This document shows, in pieces, positions 1 through 5,504 of a DNA stretch of 5,504 nucleotides. Positions within the stretch are counted from its first letter, which is position 1. Every line of letters begins with the position of its first letter. Both the position numbers and the translations under genes were made by a program. The stretch comes from Desulfobulbus sp. (lineage in GTDB: Bacteria; Pseudomonadota; Gammaproteobacteria; Burkholderiales; Rhodocyclaceae): positions 1 to 5,504 of the forward strand of contig WQUQ01000126.1 in assembly GCA_009782025.1 (NCBI GenBank), in the 5' to 3' direction. The notes beneath the pieces are model-generated. The model worked only from the letters and a program-made list of their open reading frames with translations, made no database searches and was not told the origin of the DNA.

Positions 1-1
1 C

Positions 2-139
2 GACGACGCCCTCATCATCCAGAACACCGACTCCTGGACCAACACCGACCTCGGCCGAGGCGCCATCCAGCATTTCCGCTTTGCCGACGGCACGGAGTGG
101 ACGCTGGCTGACGTCATCGCCCGCGCCGATGGCGGCAAG
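2..139 (+). other. Haemolysin-type calcium-binding related domain, copy 1 (cut by window edge)
   Basis: The first 46 visible residues end in the motif FRFADGTEWTLADVIAR, matching the 'F-x-D-G-T-x-W-t' ending typical of the domain that flanks RTX repeats in large haemolysin-type proteins. This copy shows that coding sequence continues beyond the left edge and that further RTX repeats probably lie upstream. Confidence 0.8.
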
Positions 140-3100
140 CTGGGTTCACAGTGGCGCCAGGCGGGCGACCCGACCACCCTCATCGGCAGCGCGGGCGACG
201 ACTCCATCGTGAGCAATACCGGTGAATCGGTCATCGTGCAAGCGGGCGGCAACGACGATTATGTCCGCTTGGACGGAGCCGGCAACGACGTCATCTCGGC
301 GGGCAGCGGCAACGACACCGTCCACTCGGACGCCGGCGACGACCTGATTGCCGGCGAAACCGGCGACGACTGGATCGAGGCGGGCGACGGCGACGACGTG
401 ATCGTCTTCAATTATGGCGACGGCAACGATTCCCTGATCGCGGGCGAGGGCACGGACACCCTCTCCTTCGGTGTCGGCATCACGCCGGACAGGCTCTCGG
501 CGACGTTCAACAACGACGGGGATCTCGTGCTGGCCATCGATGGCGGGGCCGGCGGCAGCATCACGCTGAATGGCGCCACCGCCGACAACCTGCCGGGCGA
601 CCTGGAGCGCCTCCAGTTCATCGACGGCGACGGCAAGGCGCGCCTCTTCGATTTCGCCGGCTGGCTGCAAGCCAACCGCTCAAGCCTGCTCGGGAGTACG
701 ACAGCGCTCGCCTTTGATGGCGCCGGCTTTGAACTCACCGGCACGGTCGCCCCGGCCGGCGGCCTCGAAGCCGTGGCCTACGCCCAGACCGGCAACCTGT
801 TCGCCACGCCCAACCTGCCCCACAACACCCCGACTGACGCCGACGACGTGATCTACGGGACACCCCATGACAACGTGCTCGATGCGGGCGATGGCAACGA
901 CATCGTGCTCGGCCTGGCCGGGAACGATACGATTTTCGGGGGCGCGGGCAATGACATTTTGGACGGGGGCGAGGGCGACGACATTTTGGATGGCGGCGCG
1001 GGCAATGACACGATCTTCGGGGGTTACGGCGCCGATACCCTGATCGGCGGTACCGGCCGCGACGAACTGTATGGCGGCTGGGGCGGCGACACCTATGTCT
1101 TCCAGCCCGGCGACGGTCAAACGATCATCGACGATGACCACCATGTGCTCAGTTGGGGCGGCGGCGAATGGGGCTACGGCGGTACCGTTGTCGACGACGC
1201 CCCCAACATCCTCGACTTCGGCCCCGGCATCCGCCCGGAGGATTTGCGCTATGCGGAAGTGAATGGCGATCTGGTCATCACCTTCGCCAACCAGCCGGGC
1301 GACCAGGTGATCCTGCGCGGTTACGAACCCGGCCGCGCGACGCAGACCCGTTCGGTCGACATCATCCGCTTTGCCGATGGGACGGAAATCACGGCCGATG
1401 TTCAGGTCAGAGGCAAGACCGAGATGGGCGGCGATGAGGGAAATTACTTCTACGGCACCGAATTTGCCGACACCCTGATTGGCGGCTCCGGCGACGACAC
1501 GTTTTATGGTCAAGGCGGCGCCGACCGCCTGGCCGGCGGCACGGGTTCGGATACTTACGTCATCTACAAGGAATGGGGTAGCCCGACCGCCGAAACGCAG
1601 ATTGCCGAAATCTGGCGACCGCAGGACACGAACACGATTGAACTGACCGGCGAAGTTAACGCCGATGACCTGCGCCTGGCCTTCGACGGCAAGGATTTGC
1701 TGTTACGCACCACCCCGGAGGGCGACGCCATCCGCTTCATCGGCTTCGACCCGCGCGACCCGAACATGCCGGCGCCGGTGCAGGACATCAACCTGCCCTG
1801 GGAGGGCGTCACGCTCTCCTTCGCTGACTTGCTGGCGCGCGGGGTGGATTATGGCGATGGCGGGACGGGAGAACCCGATGACGGCGGGACGGATGGCTCC
1901 TATGCCATCAACCAGATCGTCGGCGATGACGGGGATAATGTGCTCACCGGCAAGAACGGCGTCAATGAATTCCACGGCGGCAAAGGCGATGACACGTTGA
2001 CCGGCGGCAATCAGGTCGACGGCTACTTCTTCGAGCGCGGCGACGGTATCGACACCCTTATCGACGGCCCCAGCGACAACTTCATCGTCTTCGGCCCCGG
2101 CATCGGCAAGGCGGATCTGACCGTCAGTTGGGATGCCGACACCCTGGTATTGCGCTACGGGCCGGGTGACGAAATCCGCATTCCCGACTATCTCCTCAAA
2201 ACCGTTGACGGCACGCCGCCGGTCACGGCCATTCGCTTCGACGATGGCGACATGGTTTCGATCCCCTCCCTGATCAGCGATTCGCAAACCGTTCAATGGA
2301 ATGCGGGCGAATTGCCGGCCGCCACCGAGGATGCCCTGTACCGCTATACGATCCCGCTGGCGGATTTCGATCAGAGCGGCCCCTTCGGCAAAGCGCGCCT
2401 GTTGAACCTGCGGCAAGCCGATGGCAGCCCCTTGCCTAACTGGTTGATGTACGACGCGGAACGCGGGATGCTCCTGGGCACGCCGACCAACGATGATGTC
2501 GGACAACTCGAACTGCGCGTCGAAATTTGGGGCGATTACGGGCTACTGGCAACGCAGCAGGTCAGTTTGTTGGTCAATAACATCAACGACGCCCCGGAAA
2601 TCGGCGCCTTACTCACCGACCAAGAAGCCAGGAAAGACGCCTCCTTCACCTACACCCTGCCCACCGGCAGTTTTTACGATGTGGATGTCGGCGATGTGCT
2701 GACCTACTCGGCCACGTTGGAGAACGGCGACCCTCTGCCCAACTGGCTGACGTTCGATGCGCAAACGCAAACCTTCACCGGCACGCCGGCTGACGCCGGC
2801 AGCCTGCACCTGCGCGTCACCGCCACCGACCTGGCCGGGGCATCAGCCAGCCAAAGCTTCGCGCTGGATGTCACGTCCGCTGGCGACCCCGGAATTGTCC
2901 AAGCCCCTGTCACCGCACCGGACACCGCCGATGTCTACGAAGACGGCCAGACCATCGCCTTTGGCAATGTGCTGGTCAACGACCACGACCCGGACGGCGG
3001 CGCGCTGCAAGTGGCTGACCCCGGCAACCGTACCGGTCAATACGGCATCCTGACCCTGCTGCCCGATGGCACTTACGCCTACGTCCTCGACAACGCGCTC

Positions 3101-4027
3101 GCCAAGGTGCAAGGGCTGGGCGCTGGCGAAACGGCGACCGAACACTTCGGCTACCTCGCCAGCAACGGCGCGGCGCAGAGCGGCGGCGAACTGAGCGTGA
3201 CCGTGCACGGCGCCAACGACGCGCCGGAACTTGCCCAAGCGCTCACCGATGTTGATCTCGCCAAGGGCCAAGCCTTCTCCTGGCAAATCCCCGAGGGCAG
3301 CTTCACCGACCGCGACCTCAACGACACGCTCACCTATACCGCCACCCTGAACAACGGCAAGCCGCTGCCGGACTGGCTCGTCTTCGATGCCGAAACGCAG
3401 ACTTTCAGCGGCGTCGCCACGGCCAATGGCGCGACTCAGGTTGCCGTGACCGTCAGCGATGGACATGGCGGAACGGTGTCGGATGTTTTCAAGATCAACG
3501 TCAACAACGGCAACAACGCCACCAAGCAGCAGGGCAACGAAGGCGTCGGCAACGGGCCGGATGCGCCGCCGCCCGGCCACGCGACCAACCAGAACGACGG
3601 GCCGGGTACGGCGCCGGGACAGCCGGGCAACCAGGGCAAGAAAACCGCCACCACCGCCGACCCGCTGGCCGATTTCCTGGCCGGATTCGGAGCCGATGGA
3701 CAAGCCGCCGACGCCATCGCCATCCCCAGCCTGGTGCAGAGCAACCTCACCTCATGGGCCGACGAGGCGAGCAATGCGCCCGCGGAAACCCCCGACTTCG
3801 CCCGCTGCTGGGCCGAACTCGCCAACGCCCTGAACCAGCTTGACGCCGAACGCCAGGCCGCGCCGACCTGGAGCAATGTGAACCAGGGGGCCAATCTCTC
3901 GGCTCTCGCCGGCCTGCTGCAAGGCGGCCAGACGGCAAGCGGCGGGGTGGATGCCCTCTCGCTCGCCGCCAGCGGCACGCAACTCAAGGGCTTTACCGGG
4001 TTGCAAGAGGGGGTGGTGAAGATTTGA
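2..4027 (+). CDS. RTX / haemolysin-type calcium-binding repeat protein with cadherin-like domains, 5'-truncated by window edge
   Basis: Probable T1SS-exported, calcium-folded extracellular or surface protein; 1341 residues are visible and the N-terminus lies upstream. The frame is open to the left edge and its first 46 residues already form a calcium-binding-related domain (FRFADGTEWTLADV motif), so the GTG at 209 is not the start. Order by visible residue: related domain 1-46; RTX repeats 62-135; related domain 154-226; RTX 286-366; related domain 401-470; RTX 485-520; related domain about 542-614; Gly/Asp linker; RTX 641-676; related domain 693-757; He_PIG-like domains about 764-863 and 872-957; VCBS/cadherin-like domain 974-1069; He_PIG-like 1082-1167; Gly/Asn/Pro hinge 1168-1214; tail 1215-1341. 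There is one cysteine (1269), as expected for a T1SS substrate. The adaptor gene follows after 10 bases. Adhesin or S-layer-like function is inferred; no catalytic domain is visible. Confidence 0.93.
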   Translation, partial: DDALIIQNTDSWTNTDLGRGAIQHFRFADGTEWTLADVIARADGGKLGSQWRQAGDPTTLIGSAGDDSIVSNTGESVIVQAGGNDDYVRLDGAGNDVISAGSGNDTVHSDAGDDLIAGETGDDWIEAGDGDDVIVFNYGDGNDSLIAGEGTDTLSFGVGITPDRLSATFNNDGDLVLAIDGGAGGSITLNGATADNLPGDLERLQFIDGDGKARLFDFAGWLQANRSSLLGSTTALAFDGAGFELTGTVAPAGGLEAVAYAQTGNLFATPNLPHNTPTDADDVIYGTPHDNVLDAGDGNDIVLGLAGNDTIFGGAGNDILDGGEGDDILDGGAGNDTIFGGYGADTLIGGTGRDELYGGWGGDTYVFQPGDGQTIIDDDHHVLSWGGGEWGYGGTVVDDAPNILDFGPGIRPEDLRYAEVNGDLVITFANQPGDQVILRGYEPGRATQTRSVDIIRFADGTEITADVQVRGKTEMGGDEGNYFYGTEFADTLIGGSGDDTFYGQGGADRLAGGTGSDTYVIYKEWGSPTAETQIAEIWRPQDTNTIELTGEVNADDLRLAFDGKDLLLRTTPEGDAIRFIGFDPRDPNMPAPVQDINLPWEGVTLSFADLLARGVDYGDGGTGEPDDGGTDGSYAINQIVGDDGDNVLTGKNGVNEFHGGKGDDTLTGGNQVDGYFFERGDGIDTLIDGPSDNFIVFGPGIGKADLTVSWDADTLVLRYGPGDEIRIPDYLLKTVDGTPPVTAIRFDDGDMVSIPSLISDSQTVQWNAGELPAATEDALYRYTIPLADFDQSGPFGKARLLNLRQADGSPLPNWLMYDAERGMLLGTPTNDDVGQLELRVEIWGDYGLLATQQVSLLVNNINDAPEIGALLTDQEARKDASFTYTLPTGSFYDVDVGDVLTYSATLENGDPLPNWLTFDAQTQTFTGTPADAGSLHLRVTATDLAGASASQSFALDVTSAGDPGIVQAPVTAPDTADVYEDGQTIAFGNVLVNDHDPDGGALQVADPGNRTGQYGILTLLPDGTYAYVLDNALAKVQGLGAGETATEHFGYLASNGAAQSGGELSVTVHGANDAPELAQALTDVDLAKGQAFSWQIPEGSFTDRDLNDTLTYTATLNNGKPLPDWLVFDAETQTFSGVATANGATQVAVTVSDGHGGTVSDVFKINVNNGNNATKQQGNEGVGNGPDAPPPGHATNQNDGPGTAPGQPGNQGKKTATTADPLADFLAGFGADGQAADAIAIPSLVQSNLTSWADEASNAPAETPDFARCWAELANALNQLDAERQAAPTWSNVNQGANLSALAGLLQGGQTASGGVDALSLAASGTQLKGFTGLQEGVVKI
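185..406 (+). repeat. RTX nonapeptide block A (about 8 units)
   Basis: Residues 62-135 hold about eight degenerate GGxGxDxUx-type units, for example AGSGNDTVH, SDAGDDLIA, GETGDDWIE and AGDGDDVIV. There is a two-residue insertion after the third unit (YVRL), and one early unit lacks the aspartate (SNTGESVIV). Such repeats bind calcium between turns of a parallel beta roll and fold outside the cell. The first units are the most decayed, so calcium binding is probably strongest in the second half of the block. Confidence 0.88.
461..679 (+). other. Haemolysin-type calcium-binding related domain, copy 2
   Basis: Residues 154-226 run from LSFGVGITPDRLSA to a LQFIDGDGKARLFDFAGWL ending. The 'F-G-x-G-I-x-x-x-x-L' opening, the 'DLVLAI' strand and the closing F-x-D-G element recur in copies 3 and 5, so these are paralogous modules inside one protein. 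The closing motif here is diverged (IDGDGKA instead of ADGTE). Confidence 0.78.
857..1099 (+). repeat. RTX nonapeptide block B (9 units in register)
   Basis: Nine consecutive nine-residue units without an indel (residues 286-366): GTPHDNVLD, AGDGNDIVL, GLAGNDTIF, GGAGNDILD, GGEGDDILD, GGAGNDTIF, GGYGADTLI, GGTGRDELY, GGWGGDTYV. This is the best-preserved calcium beta-roll in the window. The DNA is itself repeated: the 16 bases at 941-956 recur exactly at 995-1010, two 27-bp units away, which suggests recent unit duplication or gene conversion. The last unit ends in the DTYVF capping motif common at the end of RTX blocks. Confidence 0.95.
1202..1411 (+). other. Haemolysin-type calcium-binding related domain, copy 3
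   Basis: Residues 401-470: opens NILDFGPGIRPEDLRYAEV, passes through the strand DLVITF, and closes with IIRFADGTEITADV. This is the most canonical full copy in the window, with both the 'FGPGI' opening and the 'RFADGTE' ending. It directly follows RTX block B, as this domain usually does. Confidence 0.85.
1454..1561 (+). repeat. RTX nonapeptide block C (4 units)
   Basis: Residues 485-520 read GTEFADTLI, GGSGDDTFY, GQGGADRLA, GGTGSDTYV. The block again ends with the DTYV capping motif. It is less than half the length of block B, and two units have Ala in place of the usual Asn/Asp before the conserved Asp. Confidence 0.9.
1628..1843 (+). other. Haemolysin-type calcium-binding related domain, copy 4
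   Basis: About residues 543-614. It opens with NTIELTGEVNADDLRLAF, in which the usual 'FGPGI' is replaced by LTGEV, and it has a DLLLRT strand. The closing motif is VTLSFADLLARG rather than F-x-D-G-T, so this copy is diverged. It is followed by a Gly/Asp-rich linker (about 1850-1900) before block D. Confidence 0.65.
1922..2029 (+). repeat. RTX nonapeptide block D (4 units, degenerate)
   Basis: Residues 641-676: GDDGDNVLT, GKNGVNEFH, GGKGDDTLT, GGNQVDGYF. The second unit has lost the aspartate and the fourth is irregular, so only about two sites look fit for calcium. It is the last RTX block before the protein changes to cadherin-like architecture. Confidence 0.82.
2078..2272 (+). other. Haemolysin-type calcium-binding related domain, copy 5
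   Basis: Residues 693-757: NFIVFGPGIGKADLTVSW, then DTLVLRYGPGDEIRI, then AIRFDDGDMVSIPSL. It keeps the 'FGPGI' opening of copy 3 and a clear 'IRFDDG' ending. It ends the RTX half of the protein; the beta-sandwich half starts about 20 bases later. Confidence 0.82.
2291..2590 (+). other. Dystroglycan/cadherin-like (He_PIG-type) domain, copy 1
   Basis: About residues 764-863. The hallmark is SPLPNWLMYDAERGMLLGTPTNDDVGQLELRV, the 'LP-x-WL-x-[FY]D...-G-T-P' signature of putative Ig/cadherin-like domains, followed by the linker NNINDAPEI that joins it to the next domain. It is clearly more diverged than copies 2 and 3. The family is common in bacterial surface and adhesion proteins. Confidence 0.78.
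2615..2872 (+). other. Dystroglycan/cadherin-like (He_PIG-type) domain, copy 2
   Basis: Residues 872-957, starting TDQEARKDASFTYTLP and containing PLPNWLTFDAQTQTFTGTPA. My hand count gives 40 identities over 86 ungapped positions against copy 3, so the two arose by duplication. The preceding NDAPEI linker is the usual junction between cadherin-like repeats. Confidence 0.85.
2921..3208 (+). other. VCBS / cadherin-like domain
   Basis: Residues 974-1069: DTADVYEDGQTIAFGNVLVN, then DHDPDGGALQV, then YGILTLLPDGTYAYVLDN and a HFGYLASNG strand, ending VTVHGANDAPEL. The 'VLVNDxDPDGG' and 'YGxLTLxxDGTYxYxLDN' motifs are the signature of VCBS / tandem cadherin-like repeats of giant adhesins. The Asp-rich DHDPDGG loop is a probable calcium site. 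It sits between two He_PIG-type domains. Confidence 0.85.
3245..3502 (+). other. Dystroglycan/cadherin-like (He_PIG-type) domain, copy 3
   Basis: Residues 1082-1167, starting TDVDLAKGQAFSWQIP and containing PLPDWLVFDAETQTFSGV; it ends with the beta strand SDVFKINV. It is the paralogue of copy 2, from which it is displaced by exactly 210 codons. It is the last folded module before the Gly/Asn/Pro hinge. Confidence 0.85.
3503..4024 (+). other. Gly/Asn/Pro hinge and C-terminal tail with probable T1SS secretion signal
   Basis: Residues 1168-1214 are low-complexity (Asn/Gln/Gly/Pro with PPPGH, NQNDGPG and PGQPGNQGKK) and look unfolded. Residues 1215-1341 follow, with a probable amphipathic helix around FARCWAELANALNQLDAERQ, which holds the only cysteine of the visible protein. 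The last 44 residues are rich in Leu, Ala, Gly and Ser, carry only four charged residues and end in EGVVKI. Type I substrates carry an uncleaved C-terminal signal of roughly this size, so I infer that this is the signal. I do not recognise the tail as a named domain. Confidence 0.6.
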
Positions 4028-4030
4028 GGG
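4026..4030 (+). promoter_or_regulatory. Shine-Dalgarno of the adaptor gene, overlapping the RTX stop codon
   Basis: GAGGG lies seven bases before the ATG at 4038 and shares its first two bases with the TGA stop (4025-4027) of the RTX gene. A ribosome ending the RTX protein would stop on this site, so the two genes are probably translationally coupled and share a transcript. No promoter is visible in the 10-base gap. Confidence 0.7.
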
Positions 4031-4037
4031 TCAGCAC

Positions 4038-5405
4038 ATGTTCTCCGTGAAATCCCTCGTCCAGCAATCCCCCTCCGACTACCGGGCGTTCTACCCGCCG
4101 CTCATCAGCCTGCAACAGCGCGCGCCGCACCCGCAAGGGCGGCGTGTGCTGTGGGCGCTGTTCGCGCTCCTGGTCTTTTTGTTGGCGTGGGCCTTGCTGG
4201 GCCGGCTGGATATTGTCGCCGTGGCCGACGGCAAACTGGTGCCGGCCAGCTATCTCAAGATCGTGCAGCCGTCGGAAGCCGGCATCGTCAAGGCTATTCT
4301 GGTGCGCGAAGGCGACAAGGTACGGGCCGGTCAGGTGTTGATGCGCATGGATACCCTCATCACCGAAGCCGATCTGGAGAGCATCACGACGGAAGAAACC
4401 CGCAAACGGCTGGCCCTGGCCCGCATCGACGCGGAACTTTCCGGCCAGCCCTTTCACCCGGAGATCGAAGCGCCCGCCGCCTTGATCCGGGAAACCAGCG
4501 CCCAATATCAAGCCAACCGCGATGCGCTCGCCGCCGCCCTGGCCGAAGAACGCAGCCGGCTCGGCAAGGCGAAGCAGGAACTGGCCGCCGCCAGGCAGCA
4601 AAAGACGCGCCTCGTGGCCGTGCTGCCCTACTACCAGGATCAGGACAATGCCTATCAGAAACTGGTCAAGGCCGGTTTCGCCGGCGTCTTGCTGGGCGGC
4701 GACAAGCGCCGGGAGCGGATCGAGAAGGAGCAGGAACTGGCGACGCAAGAACACCTGATCGCCTCGGCCCAGGCCGGTATCGAACAATCCGAGAAGAAGC
4801 TGCGGCAAATCGAGGCCGATTACCGGCGTCAGTTGCATGCCGAACGTCACGAGGAGCAATCGCAACTCGACAAACTGGACAAGGAACTGGAAAAAATGCA
4901 GCACCGGCGGGAATTGATGGAACTCAAGGCGCCGCAGGACGGCATCATCAAGGATCTGGCGACCCATACGGCCGGCACCGTGGTGCAGCCGGGCACCGTG
5001 CTGGCCAGCCTGGTGCCTCAGGATGAGCCACTCAGGGTTGAGGTCTGGGTGTCCAACGAGGATATCGGCTTCGTCCGGCCGGGTCAGCCGGTCAAACTGA
5101 AATTCGCTGCCTACCCGTTCCAGAAATACGGCATGGGACATGGCGTCGTCGACTACGTCAGCGCCGATGCCCAAAGCGAGGAGGAAGTCCGTGACAGCGG
5201 TTCGCAGGCCGGCCGGCAGCGACCCCTGCGCTACAAGGCGCTGGTCGCCATGGATGCCAGCGCGCTGGAAATGGAGCAGATTCGCTACCCCTTGTCCGTG
5301 GGCATGCAGACGACGGCGGAGATACTCCTGGGCGACCGCACCGTCGCCGAATACCTGCTCTCGCCCGTCCAGAAAGCCTGGCATGAGGCCGGGCGGGAAA
5401 GGTAA
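4038..5405 (+). CDS. hlyD: HlyD-family type I secretion periplasmic adaptor (membrane fusion protein)
   Basis: Periplasmic adaptor of a type I exporter: it bridges an inner-membrane ABC ATPase and a TolC-like outer-membrane channel so that an unfolded RTX substrate passes straight out of the cell. The 455 residues are close to E. coli HlyD (478). Features: cytoplasmic N-terminus 1-36; one membrane helix about 37-55 (VLWALFALLVFLLAWALLG); first lipoyl half-motif 59-108 (VADGKLVPAS, EAGIVKAILVREGDKVRAGQVL); long alpha-helical coiled coil about 111-295; second lipoyl half 296-327 (LKAPQDGIIKDL, GTVVQPGTVLASLVP); beta-barrel about 330-432. Residues 419-441 follow the HlyD-family signature, with Ala437 where a bulky hydrophobic is usual, and the end YLLSPVQ...RER resembles HlyD. 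ATG 4038 is supported by its Shine-Dalgarno. It follows the RTX gene by 10 bases, which suggests the RTX protein is its cargo. The symbol is family-level; the exact transporter is not known. Confidence 0.96.
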   Translation: MFSVKSLVQQSPSDYRAFYPPLISLQQRAPHPQGRRVLWALFALLVFLLAWALLGRLDIVAVADGKLVPASYLKIVQPSEAGIVKAILVREGDKVRAGQVLMRMDTLITEADLESITTEETRKRLALARIDAELSGQPFHPEIEAPAALIRETSAQYQANRDALAAALAEERSRLGKAKQELAAARQQKTRLVAVLPYYQDQDNAYQKLVKAGFAGVLLGGDKRRERIEKEQELATQEHLIASAQAGIEQSEKKLRQIEADYRRQLHAERHEEQSQLDKLDKELEKMQHRRELMELKAPQDGIIKDLATHTAGTVVQPGTVLASLVPQDEPLRVEVWVSNEDIGFVRPGQPVKLKFAAYPFQKYGMGHGVVDYVSADAQSEEEVRDSGSQAGRQRPLRYKALVAMDASALEMEQIRYPLSVGMQTTAEILLGDRTVAEYLLSPVQKAWHEAGRER

Positions 5406-5407
5406 TT

Positions 5408-5504
5408 CCATTTTTAAATCAGCCGAGGACGCGAAGGCGAAGCGCAGACAGTGCGGTTGCACGGCAAGCGAAGCCGACAAAGTGATCGGTTGATTTGGAA
5501 ATGG
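5408..5504 (+). repeat. Long imperfect palindrome downstream of the adaptor gene (possible dispersed repeat or transcript-end structure)
   Basis: The 19 bases at 5408-5426 pair with 5486-5504: 16 are Watson-Crick pairs, and the other three (5414/5498, 5415/5497, 5422/5490) are G-U wobbles in + strand RNA. Inside, GGC 5436-5438 / GCC 5473-5475, CGC 5443-5445 / GCG 5468-5470, and a GTGC-GGTT-GCAC hairpin at 5451-5462 give a stacked, long hairpin. The outer arms are AT-rich and the core is GC-rich, unlike the coding DNA before it. No T-run follows within the window, so a classical intrinsic terminator is not shown. No gene is seen in the 99 bases after 5405. The element may extend past the right edge. 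Confidence 0.72.

Noticed and set aside
857..1099. CRISPR array, suggested by regular repeats
   Set aside because: The 27-bp period is contiguous, with no spacers, and translates in frame into RTX nonapeptides.
680..3703. Several long minus-strand open frames (for example 680-1513, 1703-2506, 2843-3703) within the RTX gene
   Set aside because: They are antisense shadows of Gly/Asp-rich codons (GGC, GAC), giving Val/Ala/Ile-rich products with no motifs. The + strand frame is continuous and contains many recognisable domains.
3993..5480. A 495-codon minus-strand open frame opposite the whole adaptor gene
   Set aside because: It mirrors the adaptor gene in a GC-rich sequence, where the antisense frame easily lacks stops. 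Its translation shows no domain I recognise, while the + strand encodes a textbook HlyD protein.
5140..5493. A + strand open frame overlapping the adaptor end and the palindrome
   Set aside because: Its product is Arg/Pro/Ser-rich out-of-frame translation of the adaptor, with no motif. It has no independent support.
5408..5504. Integron attC site
   Set aside because: The palindrome lacks a matching pair of RYYYAAC and GTTRRRY core sites; GTTGATT at 5489-5495 does not fit the consensus, and there is no gene cassette layout.
5408..5504. Classical rho-independent terminator
   Set aside because: There is no T-run after the 3' arm within the window; the T-run at 5411-5415 is inside the 5' arm. 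A termination role remains possible, but this class cannot be called.

Overview
This GC-rich window carries two co-directional genes on the + strand and reads as part of a type I secretion (T1SS) locus. The layout is: the 3' part of a very large RTX / haemolysin-type calcium-binding gene (open from the left edge to 4027); a 10-base gap; a complete HlyD-family membrane fusion protein gene (4038-5405); and a palindromic, AT-flanked element (5408-5504) that runs to the right edge. High GC, lack of cysteine and strong Gly/Asp richness in the first product, and a canonical HlyD-type adaptor in the second, point to a Gram-negative proteobacterium. A betaproteobacterial origin is my guess from overall style and is not proven by the sequence.

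The RTX protein is modular. The 1341 visible residues contain four blocks of calcium-binding nonapeptide repeats (about 8, 9, 4 and 4 units), alternating with five copies (the first cut by the window edge) of the 'haemolysin-type calcium-binding protein related' domain, which ends in an F-x-D-G-type motif. Next come three dystroglycan/cadherin-like (He_PIG-type) beta domains with a VCBS/cadherin-like domain between the second and third, then a Gly/Asn/Pro-rich hinge, and finally a 127-residue tail that probably carries the uncleaved C-terminal secretion signal. The likely role is a large secreted or surface-held adhesin, S-layer-like or matrix protein. No enzymatic or pore-forming domain is visible, although the N-terminal part is outside the window.

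The HlyD homologue is the periplasmic adaptor that would link an inner-membrane ABC transporter to a TolC-type outer-membrane channel. Its Shine-Dalgarno overlaps the stop codon of the RTX gene, so substrate and adaptor are probably translated from one message. The ABC ATPase and the outer-membrane component are not in the window. The long palindrome straight after the adaptor stop codon may be a transcript-end structure or a dispersed repeat, and it is the least explained part of the window. I saw no RNA gene, CRISPR array, insertion sequence or minus-strand gene that I can support.
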